Below, piece by piece: positions 1-11,366 of a stretch of 64,000 bases of DNA (position 1 is its first letter; every line of letters begins with the position of its first letter). Source of the DNA: Fragilariopsis cylindrus CCMP1102 (taxonomy: Eukaryota > Bacillariophyta > Bacillariophyceae > Bacillariales > Bacillariaceae); the NCBI GenBank assembly GCA_900095095.1, contig FMBT01000358.1, forward strand, positions 175,361 to 239,360, given 5' to 3'. The translations under genes were made by a program, and so were the position numbers. Under the pieces are notes generated by a model. It saw only the letters and a list, made by a program, of their open reading frames with translations, did not search any database and was not told the origin of the DNA.

Positions 1-806
1 AGTTTGTTCATTGTTGTGCATCTGCTGCGCGTTCGAAATTCTGTAGCATGAGCACATTCCTCATTTTCTTTCGGGTATGCATGACTCAGAAAACTTCCGG
101 CTGGCGAAAGGGTTCAATTCTCGTCATTCCACGTGGATTTATTGGAACTTTTTCTTTTTCTACATGACCAGATCATTTATTTTTGATGGCCTATTTCTTC
201 CTTGTGAATTCTTTTGTTATACTTTGAAGTATTCTTTCGGTTACAACTATGTATGTTACCAGTACAAAGTGTATACTGTACACAAAATTTGGGCGAATCT
301 ATGGTATGACATGGAGTATAGATAGATAGAAATTGCCGGAACTAAAGACTTTATTTAGGTCATGAGTCATGAGTTGCACAGGACTGGACCATGGTACATT
401 TGGTTGGAGTGAGTCCATCAAACCCAGATTTTGAATTGGGTGGTGCTAACAAATCAGGTAGATGATCTCATTTTTTATTCTTGTTCAGCTGTACTTTATT
501 TAAGAAATCAGATCTATTTTCCCATCTATTTACACAATGAAGCTAGTTCCTATCCACTGCATTGCCTACACCTCCATTTATTTGATCAGACTATTAGCTA
601 GTGAGTTGTACTTGACACATCAAGCTGACAGAAATTGCAGATTAAGTTTTCTCCCTCTAGCTAACTGTAAATAAAACTGAGAAAGAGAAAATGAATGATC
701 CTCGTAGTTGGGAGCCCTCTCTAACCATCATACCGCACGACTTCAATGTTTAAGACAGATTAAAAAATTATTTGATGTTCACTACACAACCGTTTTAAGT
801 TAAGTA
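1..806. other. Intergenic sequence, no supported gene
   Basis: No frame here shows a conserved motif. The longest open stretch (77-325, +) is aromatic-rich and looks random. The segment lies downstream of the asparaginyl-tRNA synthetase gene, so its right end probably holds that gene's 3' untranslated region. Confidence 0.5.
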
Positions 807-2631
807 TTAAAATTCTGCGTGACCAGGATACCTAGGAAAGGCGATCGCTTCTCTAATATTCTCCATACCGCAAACATACGTCACTAGTCGTTCAAATCCA
901 AGACCGTACCCAGAATGAGGAACGGACCCAAACCTGCGAAGATCCAGGTACCACCAATAATCATCAGGGTCGAGATCTTGCTCTTTCATTTTATCCAACA
1001 AAGTGTCGAGCCTTTCTTCTCTTTGACTTCCACCGACCAATTCTCCTACACCAGGAACCAATAAATCCATGGCATTCACTGTTTCTCCGCCGTCTTCGTC
1101 GTTATCCCTCATGTAAAATGCTTTGATTGATTTCGGATAGTTATAGACAAACACTGCACTGTCGAACTTAGTCTCTGCGAGCCAACGTTCGTGTTCAGTT
1201 GACAGATCAGTCCCGAATTCGACTTCCGGAAATTGCCATTTGGATGGGTCCTTTGCAATTTCTTCTTGCAAATATTTAATAGCATCGCGATATGATATTC
1301 GTACAAAGGGCTGAGCAACTAGTTTTTCTAATCGAGCAATCAGTCCCTTATCATAGAATTTTCCGAAAAAAGTTAAATCTTCCTGACAGTTGTCCAACAC
1401 GTGCTTGACAACAAATTTTAACATTTGTTCGGCATTTTCCATCGCAGAATCTAAATCAGCAAAGGCCATTTCTGGTTCAACCATGTGGAATTCAGCTAAG
1501 TGACGTGTTGTTTGTGAATTTTCCGCTCGAAATGTTGGTCCAAATGTGTAGATGTCACCCATGGCAGATGCGTAGGTTTCTCCTCCTAGTTGTCCACTGA
1601 CGGTTAAGTAAGCTGGCTTCCCAAAAAAATCTTGACTCGAATCTACAATATCTGTTGTATCTTTTCCATCTTCAGTCTTGACCAATGGAAGTGATGACGC
1701 ATTATCTATGTCAAGAGTTGTAACACGAAATAGCTCTCCTGCCCCTTCGCAATCGGAGGCCGTGATCAAAGGAGTTTGCACGTAAACAAACCCAGTTTCC
1801 TGGAAAAATGCATGGATGGAACCCGCAAGTTGCGAGCGAACCCGCGCAACAGCCGCTATGGTGTTTGTTCGAGGACGCAAATGAGCTAATGTTCTAAGAT
1901 ATTCCAACGAGTGACGTTTTTTTGCTAGTGGGTATGTATCCCCAGGACATTCTCCAACAACACGAAGCTTGGTAGCTGCTACTTCAACTGTTTGCTTGCC
2001 CCCCTGTGACTTAACTAGAGGACCTTCAACAACAACGGAACAACCAGTGGTAACACGTGCTAGTTCTAGAAAGTAGAACAAAATAATCAAAAAAAACTAC
2101 CATGAGTGAACATATTTTATCTTGCGATACATTTTTTAGGATCAATTATTACACAAGCAAATATGCGTACCCTTTTTAGTTTCTTCGTCAATATCATCAA
2201 ACGACAATACGCATTGTATACCTTCATATTGGAACCATCGTTGACTTCGACAAAGGCCAGGTCTTCTGTTTTCGTATAGTTCTTACCCATCCCTTTATGA
2301 GAACAGGATTTCCATCTGTTGATTCTTTGGCATCTACAGCCTTGACTCGGGGTATAATAATAGACCCAGTTGATGCGGAAGCTGAAGTGCTGGTGCTCAT
2401 CTGGAGTGACGTTATTGATGACTGACTTTCACGAAGATAGGGATAGTTGTTGGTAGAAATATCCTTCACCGATGAGTGCATAGTTCTAGAACTCATAGCT
2501 GTAGTATCGATGTAAGAAAAAGATGCAACAAAACATCTCTGACGAAGCGTTGCCGATTTGGAAATCAAGGACGTCATGACAACCCAAACAACAACGGCAG
2601 ACCGAAGAAAAGAAAAGTGTGGTCGGAACAT
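807..2631 (-). CDS. NARS: Asparaginyl-tRNA synthetase, organelle-type presequence, two frame breaks
   Basis: Class II aminoacyl-tRNA synthetase that charges tRNA-Asn. Two exons are visible, 2171-2631 and 807-2065, separated by a 105-nt GTACGC...CTAG phase-1 intron (2066-2170). Exon 1 holds a hydrophobic leader ([11 protein letters not shown]) followed by CFVASFS, which could be a plastid or dual-targeting presequence, and then the OB-fold anticodon-binding domain ([16 protein letters not shown]). Exon 2 holds the catalytic core: the motif 1 region ([19 protein letters not shown]), motif 2 ([17 protein letters not shown]) and motif 3 ([13 protein letters not shown]), ending [10 protein letters not shown] as expected for AsnRS. 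The OB-fold is interrupted twice, near 2258-2264 and 2226-2231. At each point one missing base moves the conserved reading to another frame. The family call is firm. Whether the breaks are real or sequence errors is open. The ATG at 2631 is the first in frame. Confidence 0.9.
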
Positions 2632-3136
2632 GTGATATCTCTCCTTTTTTCCCCGGTGAAGATTAAAGATCTTTCGTTCGTTTCTTCCGTTGTGGTATCC
2701 ACTTCTAGCTAGTCGTTATTGACGACGACAACAACAAAAGATAGATATCGGAAAATGAATACGTTGTGGTATGAGGAGGAGGAGGCAATACATAAATAAA
2801 TAAATGAAGAATAAAGGATCAATGATGTATGGTATGTGTGACGGTAAAACGTCGTACGTAGCGTTGTCGCGCGGTATGCGCGAGGCTGTACAGCATTGCA
2901 TTATTTTATACAGTATATTCAATATTACATGTTCAAATAAATGTACTATTTACCAACTTTAATCCCGCACGACTTAATACAATTTTAAAAGTTCAAATCA
3001 CAAAAGCAATATTGTTTGTATTCTAACGTTACTCGACAACAGCAAGTTACTAGTAATGGGACAATACTAGTATGGCTGCCGCCCCCCACAAAACACTAAC
3101 ACTGGAAAAGTCGATCTAAAAAACCAAGACATAATC
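2632..3136. promoter_or_regulatory. Divergent intergenic region between AsnRS (-) and the SDR gene (+)
   Basis: This 505-bp spacer separates two start codons that point away from each other, so it should hold both promoters. I see AT-rich stretches and a GAGGAGGAGG run near 2774, but no motif I can name with confidence. Confidence 0.4.
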
Positions 3137-4335
3137 ATGATATTATCTTCCCCGCCAAAGAATCCTGGATTCGAAACAGCCGAAGCCGGCTGCAACGCCC
3201 TAGTAACTGGCTCCAGTGGATTTGCCGGTGCTCGATTGGTCGAAATGTTGTTGGAAAGAGGAGCGAAGACCGTCATCGCATTTGATATCGTAACTCCTGA
3301 TGCGGTTCTACAGGAGCGGTTTAAAGACGTCCAGAAAAAGACAGGAGGAAAGATTATTACATTGTCACAAACTGAAGGGGATCTCTGCAGTGATGCTGCT
3401 GTCGATGCTGCATTCCAAAAAGTTCCCAAGTTAGATGTTGTTTTCCACATTGCAGCATTGGTGGGACCGTTTCATAAAGAAAAACTCTATTGGGACGTCA
3501 ACTACCACGGGACTTTGCGAATCATCGATGGCTGTAAGAAATACAAAGTGAATAAATTGGTCTATTCATCGAGTCCTTCGACTCGATTTACGGGAGGAGA
3601 TGTTGAGGGATTATCTGAAGATGAAATGCCCATCCCAGACAAATTCGTTGCATTGTATGCAGAAACTAAAGCGAAAGGAGAGAAGGCTGTGAGTCAGGCC
3701 TGTTCGACACTCTACTTACGGTATCCGTTGCTCCCCATCAACTATACGGCCCGTACGATACTCTTTTCCTTCCCAAGCTTCTCGAGGCGGCCGGATCTGG
3801 GAAGTTGAGAATCTTTGGTAAGGGCCAGAATAAAATTAGTCTTTGTCATATTGACAATTATTGCGTTGGGTTACTCTGTGGAGCAGATTCACTCTACAGA
3901 GGCAGTCCCACTTTATCCAACTTCTATGTCGTTACAGATGATGGACCACAATATTTCTGGAAGACGATCAATCAGGCAGGCGTTGCTATGGGATTCGTCG
4001 ACTTGGAGACAAAGTTTCATCTACCTGTGTGGCTGCTTTACTCTGTTGCATATTTTTGCAATTTTTTGACATTTTTGACTGGGAAACAATTCAAACTGAA
4101 ACCCTTTACCGTTAAGATGTTGATTATTCATCGCTATTTCAACATTAAGAACGCAAGACGGGATTTGCAATACAAGCCGCTTATTTCTTTTGACAAGGGA
4201 TGGCCTGACACTATTGAATGGTTTAGAATCAATTGGTTACCTGATTACAAGCAATGGGTGCCAAAGAGCTATGAGAAGATCCGTAATATTGTATATATCG
4301 ATCTTAATAATATTATAGAAACACCCATACTGTAG
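3137..4335 (+). CDS. 3-beta-hydroxysteroid/sterol-4-carboxylate 3-dehydrogenase-like SDR, one frame break
   Basis: Extended short-chain dehydrogenase related to NSDHL/ERG26, which oxidises and decarboxylates C4-carboxylated sterol intermediates at the ER membrane. Seen directly: a Rossmann nucleotide motif TGSSGFAG near the N-terminus, the substrate-loop motif FHIAALVGPF, SSSPSTRF, and the catalytic YAETK (YxxxK). A C-terminal half carries FGKGQNKISLCHIDN, a hydrophobic stretch (WLLYSVAYFCNFLTFL) that may anchor it to membrane, and a family-typical tail. The reading frame changes near 3701-3706. Upstream it runs through QACS. Downstream the conserved VAPHQLYGPYD and LPKLLEAA lie in the next frame, so one base is missing. 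The substrate is inferred from family. Another 3-beta-HSD/isomerase-type activity is possible. Confidence 0.8.
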
Positions 4336-5654
4336 AATCGTATTTTAATTTTGCGAAACCAAATATAGAGCTTTCAAGTATTTCTTAACTTTCCGTGATC
4401 TTCGATTTCGGAATAAGAAGAGAAGAGGCTGCGGTCATTCACTATATTATTTTGCTTGTGGAACTCACGAGTATCGTAACTTTTTTTTTTTTTCTGGAAA
4501 GTGGGGCTTTAACTCTACCTAGAATTATATATTTCATCGGAGTCACAACGCCTTTCCAAAACAGATGTACCGTGTTCCCCTTTTGCACTCTATTGAATAC
4601 AGTACGATACGCAGAACAAACATAATTAGTTGTCGCCGATGGAAACAACAGTTTATATGGATATTTTTCGTTCCGATATTCAATATCACTTGATGCTAAA
4701 ATTGAATGAATTTGCTATTATCACTCGCTTGATCAATTGCTCCAAATCACAGTATGGGAAAAAGATAATTCAAGAGTAGTTATATTTAAAACTATTCTAT
4801 TTGAGAATGCACCAAGAGAAGGTTAGGCATGTAATGAACGAGTCTGTTGTCATTACATTATGTAGAGTAGTTGGTGGATTGCTATCTTCGACATCTTCCA
4901 GAAATACTAGACTTTGTCTTCGGATATGGAATCTATCAATCTGTTCTTCAGAAGTCGTTTGTCTGTATTACTCTTACATCATCGGTTCGTGTCCAACTAT
5001 TCATTTTCCGTGTTTTAGAAGAAAAGAGAAAGTTGGTACTTTTTATAGGCAGGTATCAGAGGAACTTGCCGATTGCTTATGCTTGATGGACATTCTTGAT
5101 ACACCCATTCTACAGGATTTACGCCGTGTCACATCAACATAATGTAATATGTTCATAAATTATAGTCTAATCCATCACCCAGAAATGGATCAATTAACGG
5201 ATTTAATTGACAAGTTTGAAAACGAATCAAAGGTTTCCTACCCCCCAATAGGTGATTGGATGTTATTAGACATAAGTATTTGCAAGCCCCAGGTTATTGA
5301 TAATGAAATGAAATCCACATTAACAACAGACGAATTTGTTATGAAACCAGAAGCTGTTACAGAAACCACTACTGCAGATACTACGTTTGGATCCCCTATC
5401 ATGAGTATACCCACCAAACAGGCGCCTGTACCAGTAACCTGAAGTGTCAAAACATATCTGTAACATAATCTGGTAATTTATACCACCCTACATCTTATGA
5501 TATATACAGTACAAGGAAACAAAAGCAGCACGACGATAACAGTAAAATTGAAGAAAGAATGAAACTTAGTAGTCTAGTCTTAAAAAGTAAAAGTTATACG
5601 TATTGATTATATTACCATGGACCAATTGTTTTCCTTTTCAGTTGTCTAATATCT
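4336..5654. other. Intergenic region with one weak open frame
   Basis: About 1.3 kb between two convergent genes. A 97-codon frame at 5149-5442 (+) gives a hydrophilic Thr-rich peptide that I do not recognise. It lies in the same frame as an open stretch at 4801-5142 and is separated from it by a TAA. There are no conserved motifs, and codon use does not resemble the neighbouring genes. It could be untranslated sequence or a decayed gene. Confidence 0.3.
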
Positions 5655-6251
5655 TTAGATGGCATTCTTATCAGCATCGGGAGCTGGGCCTGTACTTTCA
5701 CTTCCACCAGTCTTATAATGACGAGAGATGACACCCAAAGTCGGATGAAACACAAGCCAATTGGGTGGGTAATCATCCTCATTCAAAAAAGCGGGTTCCA
5801 GCGGTTTTAGCCCATTAACAGATGTGGCTGACGAAGTAGTATTGATTACAGGAGATTCCACTTTTTTCATAGTCATCAAAGGTGGAGGTGGCCCGTAGGA
5901 TAAAATCCGCTTACCACGTTGGAGAAAATTGCGATTGCCGCTGCGTCCTTTATCACTATTTTGCATGTGGATTGAGTCTACCTGCGGGAACGGATTCTGT
6001 GCATAGTTTCCAACACTTCGAATAAGCTCACGCGATATTTGATAATATCCTCGTATAATATCTGCAAGGTTGAGAATCAAATTGAAGAATGTTTGTTTGA
6101 TTCCTTCATCCAGTGCTATGTAGACAAAACTTGAGACATTCGATCGGAATTGCAGGAGCACAATGACCAGCACAGCCACTATCATCCCATAATTAGGTCT
6201 AGAAATCACATCCCATACGACTGACAACATGCTTAAATACCTGTCGTTCAT
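5655..6251 (-). CDS. Small membrane protein of unknown function
   Basis: A 198-residue protein from the ATG at 6251. The open frame runs further upstream, but without an ATG. One clear membrane segment (GMIVAVLVIVLLQF) lies near residues 22-35, followed by an amphipathic region, a basic linker (GRSGNRNFLQRGKR), a proline stretch (GPPPPLM) and a C-terminal motif PPNWLVFHPTLGVISRHY that looks structured. I recognise no family. An additional upstream exon is possible, because a TTTTGTGCAG acceptor-like sequence precedes the frame at about 6320. It is convergent with the SDR gene and divergent from ALG5. Confidence 0.55.
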   Translation of the reverse strand: MNDRYLSMLSVVWDVISRPNYGMIVAVLVIVLLQFRSNVSSFVYIALDEGIKQTFFNLILNLADIIRGYYQISRELIRSVGNYAQNPFPQVDSIHMQNSDKGRSGNRNFLQRGKRILSYGPPPPLMTMKKVESPVINTTSSATSVNGLKPLEPAFLNEDDYPPNWLVFHPTLGVISRHYKTGGSESTGPAPDADKNAI

Positions 6252-6841
6252 TTTATTGTTACGATTGTGTTCGAATGATGTTTCGTAGTTGTCGTTGTAG
6301 GTTTGCGACCAAATTTGACTGCACAAAATTTCTCGTTTTTATTAGGATTATTACGACTCTTGGGTTATATTAACCCGATCAGTAGATGGTAGGAGTGGAT
6401 CGGTAGTTTTCGTGTCCACCATCGTAATGGTGATGGAATAATTCCTATTTTTTTTTGAAGTACGAGACTGATTCCCGTATTGTGCTCATCGTCGGTGTGA
6501 TGTTCGAATGTGGTAAGAAGGTTGAAAGCAGGTACTCTCACTGTAAAATAGTCAAGTAGGTAGGTAGGATTGAATGCATTCTTAAGTTTCAAAGTTCATA
6601 ATAGCGGTACTAGGCGGGACTGGACTGGATTGAATTAATAGTTTTTAAATTTATATTTATTAGATTTAAATTGTTATTTGGAAATCGAATAAGGTAGGTA
6701 CAGTAGGCAAATTTAACAGATGATTATTACCTTAAGTCATAAGGTTACTGCTACTATCACGAATCATTCATACGTATTCAATAGTCGTCAACGAAACCGC
6801 AAAGAGGACATATCTTCGTTGAGGTAAAAACATACAATACG

Positions 6842-7965
6842 ATGCTGCCGTTACTTGAGTTCATACCTTCCATCCTAGTTACTGCCGTGGTCACTTTCGG
6901 ATTTCTTTGGATATTATATCCAGCTTGGGTGGTGCTAGTGGCAGATATATTGGAATGGGATGTTGAAGAGCTATCGTTGGCTGATACACAACGGCCTCAA
7001 CCGCCACTTCTCTCGTTGATAATTCCGGCATATAACGAACAGGACCGAATCCCTATTATGATACGAGAGTCGTTCGAATATCTTACATCAGAACGAGGTA
7101 AAACGTTGATACAACAATTGCAATCATGTTCCAAAATGATGCCATCCAATGATAATTCTCTGAAAGAACAGAAACAATCAGAGGAAATGCAACCTGTAAT
7201 AGAATGGTTAATTGTCAACGATGGGTCGAATGATTCAACTTGTGACATAGTACGGGAAACGTACACTAGTATACCATCTGATTCTACATCAATAGGGTGG
7301 AAATGGAAAATTGTGTCTCTAAAACGAAACGCCGGTAAAGGAGCAGCTGTAAAGACGGGGATGATCTAGCTGAAGGAACGTTTCATCTAATGGTAGATGC
7401 TGATGGTGCCACAGAATTTGGTAATGGTTTAGAAAATCTGACACGAGAATTGTATTCAACCATACAAAAAAGGCAAATAATTGTATCCAAGAAAGAAAAT
7501 AACGAGGAACGTAGTATTGCGAATGTGAAAGATTCGATGATTGCAGTATTTGGGTCACGAGCGCACTTAGAAAAAAAGTCTACGGTTCAAAGATCCATGG
7601 TGCGGACAATATTGATGAAGGGATTTCACTTTTTCGTGAGTATATTTGTTTCAACGAAAGTACAAGATACTCAATGCGGCTTCAAACTTTTTACCCAATC
7701 AGCGAGCTGTTTAGTTTTCAAGAATCTACATCTGCGGCGATGGGCATTTGATACAGAGATTATTTTGTTATGCGATAAACAAGACATCGACATTCTTGAG
7801 GTGGCTGTACCGTGGTGTGAAGTTGACGGATCCAAACTCGGTACATCGAAATTAGCACTAGCACTTGTTTCGATTTCAATGCTAAGAGATATGATTTGTG
7901 TGCGGGCTTGCTACACGTTTGGCATATGGAAGATCAAAAATGGATTATCATCAAGTCAGGAATAA
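6842..7965 (+). CDS. ALG5: Dolichyl-phosphate beta-glucosyltransferase, one frame break
   Basis: GT2-family enzyme that transfers glucose from UDP-glucose to dolichyl phosphate at the ER. The product donates the terminal glucoses of the N-glycan precursor. Order: an N-terminal membrane anchor (residues about 5-30), then LSLIIPAYNEQDRIP, the GT2 signature IVNDGSNDST, NAGKGAAVKTG, the metal-binding LMVDADGATEF, a DTQCGFKLF motif, and RRWAFDTEI, all typical of ALG5. The frame breaks near 7355-7363, right after AAVKTG. The conserved continuation (DLAEGTFHLMVDADG) is in the next frame, as if one base were missing from a G-run (ACGGGGATGATC). No intron boundary explains it. The ATG at 6842 is the first in frame. 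Confidence 0.88.
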
Positions 7966-8106
7966 AACTACTATTACATTTGGAGGTTACTTTGAGGATA
8001 TAATATTTCAACTTTAATTTTCAATCGACTAATTCTGTTCATCCCCATTTTTCGAATTTATAACACTATAAATTAAGCTGACATTGATTTTTTTCGTGTT
8101 TTATTT

Positions 8107-9312
8107 TCATCTTCTCTTCCGTGAGAATCGAAAAAGTTTTTGCCATTTCCTTTTTCTATTGTTTCTTTTCTCGTCGAATTCTGCAATTTGATCCCGAGTT
8201 ATATCGAGATCTTGTCTCAATCTTACGTTTTTGCTAAATAATCCCCGATTCTCGTCTACTATTCCTTCCATTGCCAGTCGCATAATCTTGACTTGTAAAC
8301 GACTTCGTTGCAATTGTTTCGTGATATCATCCGACTCTTTTTTTATCTTTTCCTCTCTCTTTTCTGCTGCTTCCACTGCAGCAGTGGCAATTTCCACTTG
8401 CTCATTACTTTTCTCTATTATAGTATCGGATTCCGATAAGAGGATATCCTTCTCCGAAGATATCACATCAATTTTGATTTTGTATTCATCTATAATCTTT
8501 TTATGTTTATCTTTGAGGGTTTCCATTTCCTTTTTAACTCGTAATGTTTCCTCATTTTCGTTTACCTCCTTTAAGCGTACATATTCATGTTGTTCTATAC
8601 GTCGTTGCTCTAGTTGTGTTGCTACATCTTCTTGGAGTGATTCAATAGTTTTCTTGCTGGTTATCGACCTGGTAGTTAATTCGGAAGATAATTCATCGAT
8701 TTCTTTTTGTTTCTTCTCAAGCTGATCCTCCAAATGAACTACGTTATTATCGTATTCGTTCTTAATCTTATCCAAACGACCATCGGAAAGATCCGAGAGT
8801 ACATTGTTCTGTTCTTCATATTCTCGATCTCTCCTTGCTTGTATCTGTTCAAGACTGCTAGCGTGCTTTTTCTCAATTTTTAGAAATTCATTTTGAAAGT
8901 CTTTGATCTTCTCTTCTTGGATCATAGTGGTCTGCCTTGATTCATCGAGTTCCTTACCAAGACTTTGGAGGCTCTCTTCGTAGACCCTGCTAGTGTTTTC
9001 TGTTTTATCCTGTAATTGTTTCTGACGAGCATCCATTTCCTTAACTACATCCTGCAAGATAGATAATTTTCCTTCTAACAAATCACTACTCGTAGACGAT
9101 GCGGTGCTGGATAACGGAAAGTATGGTCTGATTCGTTGCTGTGATTGAACACGTTTCCGACATCGAAGTAGGAATTTCGACTGAGACATGGTATTGGCAA
9201 CGAAGGCATCATTTTGAAAAGCATCGGTTTGATATGTCACTGATGTGACAACGATAGCGACAACAACATACCAGACCCCAAACAACATCCCAAAGTATTC
9301 AAAAGACCCCAT
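8107..9312 (-). CDS. Coiled-coil protein with plastid-type presequence
   Basis: 401 residues from the ATG at 9312. The frame extends 20 codons upstream, but only from a TTG. The N-terminus is a signal-peptide-like segment (MLFGVWYVVVAIVVTSV) followed by TDAF and then DAFVAN, resembling the A-F cleavage motif of diatom plastid presequences. From about residue 80 to 370 it is almost entirely charged heptad coiled coil, rich in E, K, D and Q. The C-terminus is strongly basic (KRKWQKLFRFSRKRR). There is no enzymatic motif. A structural or tethering role is possible but not shown. It converges with ALG5 and diverges from the dehydrogenase gene. Confidence 0.65.
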   Translation of the reverse strand: MGSFEYFGMLFGVWYVVVAIVVTSVTYQTDAFQNDAFVANTMSQSKFLLRCRKRVQSQQRIRPYFPLSSTASSTSSDLLEGKLSILQDVVKEMDARQKQLQDKTENTSRVYEESLQSLGKELDESRQTTMIQEEKIKDFQNEFLKIEKKHASSLEQIQARRDREYEEQNNVLSDLSDGRLDKIKNEYDNNVVHLEDQLEKKQKEIDELSSELTTRSITSKKTIESLQEDVATQLEQRRIEQHEYVRLKEVNENEETLRVKKEMETLKDKHKKIIDEYKIKIDVISSEKDILLSESDTIIEKSNEQVEIATAAVEAAEKREEKIKKESDDITKQLQRSRLQVKIMRLAMEGIVDENRGLFSKNVRLRQDLDITRDQIAEFDEKRNNRKRKWQKLFRFSRKRR

Positions 9313-9742
9313 GAGAAAAAGAATGAAGTCTGGAGATAAATGCTTAAATGCAACGCCTTCTTTGCATTCCAAAAATGTTCAGTAATCGTTCGGATGGTAC
9401 AAGAATACTTTCACTTGTAGAGCTATGGTATGGATTAGTGTATTTACTTTGTTAACAATTTATTGCCCTTTTTTTGGGTGATGGCTCGATGCATGATGCA
9501 TGCATTATTGATCTGATAAATGATGATATACTGTAAAACATTTTTTAGATCCGCGTCTGAACATCGTCAGAGTCCCGCTGTTTTTTAGCCTTTTCCGACA
9601 AAGCTACGACTAAATTATCTTATTCAAAGATGCGTGTAAAGTGGCCCACAGCAACACCACCACCCAACACAAATACATCTGTGCATCATATTTGTTTGAG
9701 AAAGAGAGAAAATAATAGAGAAAATCCAACACACAAAAATAG

Positions 9743-9798
9743 ACAGAAAGAAAGAAAGAAAGAAGAGAGAGAGAGAGAGAGAGGGAGAGAGGGGAAGG
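9743..9798. repeat. GAAA/GA purine microsatellite
   Basis: An (AAAG)n tract running into (GA)n and G-rich purine sequence, all purine on the + strand. It lies about 90 bp before the ATG of the dehydrogenase at 9890, so it is probably in that gene's promoter or 5' leader. Confidence 0.8.
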
Positions 9799-9889
9799 GG
9801 ATTGTATCTTACTTCTTGCTTACATTCGAACTTGGCGTTGATTGTACTTGTGAATATTTGATCTTGATTGCACCATTAACAATCTCGTG

Positions 9890-11100
9890 ATGACATCGTC
9901 TGTTCCGCCACCACCGCTGGACGATCCCGAGCAAACAGATCCTATGTTTTGTCCCCCACTGAAATGGGGTATTTTGGGGTGTGGCCGAGTATCTCACGAC
10001 TTTTCGCAAGCCTTGAAACACCTACCAACCCAATCTGTCGTTGCCTGCTCAGCAAGAAGTGCTGACAGTGCTGAAAAGTTTGCCGAAAAACACAAGATCG
10101 GAAAACACTATGGAAGCTACGACGAAATGCTAAAGGATCCGGAGGTGGAGATCGTTTACGTTGGGAATATTCATAATTCAAGAAAAGAAATTGGAGAAAA
10201 ATGTCTCATGCATTCAAAACATGTCCTCCTTGAAAAGCCCTTTGCCTGCTCCGTCAAGGACGGAAAATATCTCATCTCTTTAGCTAAGGAAAGGAATTTG
10301 TTCATAATGGAAGGAATGTGGACGCGATTTTTCCCCGCTGTTCAGAAGGCACGAGATCTAGCTATGGGAAGCGATAAAGTTTTGGGACAGATAGCCACAG
10401 TCTATTCAGATTTTAACTTCAATGCAGCTGATTCAGACGCATATCCGTCATCCTTTTTATACCAACGAAAACTCGGTGGCGGAGCAAATCTTTTGGTTGC
10501 ACCATACCCTATAGCTGCTGCATCTATGTTCTTTGACGGTCGAATGCCAGAAGATATCAAAGCCGTTGGTCAGGTTGATAAAGAAATGGAAATTGATCTC
10601 CAAGCAGCTGTCGTTTTATCGTTCTCTCCTACAGACACAAAAAAAGCTACGATGGGAACAGACAACGAGGATGATAGTACAGGCAATGTATACCCGAAGC
10701 TACCTGGTTCAGGAGTTGCAATGCTTAGCTATGGCTTCCTCTGCGAAACTCCCGAAGAGACTGTAGTTGTTGGATCTAAGGGTCGAATGAAGATTGGTTC
10801 TCCCGGACATTGTCCCACTATGCTATCAATTGATTTGAAAGCTGACGGACGAGGAATTTAGGTAAGACACTTAATTTTGAATATCCTCTACCTGAAGATA
10901 CGAAAGAAATCATTGATTCTGGTGGATACTTCTATCCAAATAGCGCAGGTTTCCTTTACGAGGCGGCAGCTGTCGCAAGATGTATTGCATCCGGCAAACG
11001 TGAAGCTCCCCAATTTACTTTGGAGGAGACAATGCTTAATTTAAGAGTCATTGAAGAGATTCGAAATCAATTGGGAGTCAAAGCATTCGACGAAGACTGA
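9890..11100 (+). CDS. Gfo/Idh/MocA-family NAD(P)-dependent oxidoreductase, one frame break
   Basis: Resembles trans-1,2-dihydrobenzene-1,2-diol/D-xylose dehydrogenases. The N-terminal Rossmann fold shows WGILGCGRVSHDF, then the family's VLLEKPFACS motif with the conserved Lys, MEGMWTRFFPAV, the glycine-rich KLGGGAN and APYPIAAASMFF of the C-terminal domain. The ATG at 9890 is preferred over an upstream GTG. At 10855-10863 the frame ends in TAG after DGRGI. In the next frame the protein continues without a gap through GKTLNFEYPLP, FLYEAAAVARC and a family-typical tail, stopping at 11100. One extra base in the ATTTAGG run would join them. The sequence AG/GTAAG at the break looks like a splice donor, but coding continues immediately, so an intron is unlikely. 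The sugar or diol substrate cannot be told. Confidence 0.82.
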
Positions 11101-11139
11101 AGGATCGTATATAGATAGATGATAACGTTATCACCAACG

Positions 11140-11158
11140 AATATATATATATATATAT
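11140..11158. repeat. (AT)n microsatellite
   Basis: An AT dinucleotide run in the 266-bp gap between the convergent dehydrogenase and amino-acid transporter genes. No other feature is visible in that gap. Confidence 0.7.
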
Positions 11159-11366
11159 GTTACAACAAAGCATTTCTATGTATTCTGACTTGCAGTACAA
11201 AAGTTTTGATGTTTGATAGCAGCATAAAAAATAATTGGACAAGATGATTTTCCTTTTGATAATCGTCCCTATCAAACATGATGCGCGTGGCTAGCCTAAC
11301 TCTGTATGTATTTGTAATTCTTATAATACCCCATTTTGATAATACCATAATAATTGATATCATTAT

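Noticed and set aside
4801-5142. Possible duplicated tail of the SDR gene (ETPIL versus DTPIL near 5100)
   Set aside because: The similarity covers only about 24 bases with many mismatches, and the flanking sequence does not align.
8231-8725. 164-codon + strand frame opposite the coiled-coil gene
   Set aside because: Ser/Ile/Phe-rich antisense shadow of a Glu/Lys-rich coiled coil.
10856-10870. AG/GTAAG splice donor at the dehydrogenase frame break
   Set aside because: Conserved coding continues directly after the break in the next frame with no acceptor and no lost residues, so an intron does not fit.
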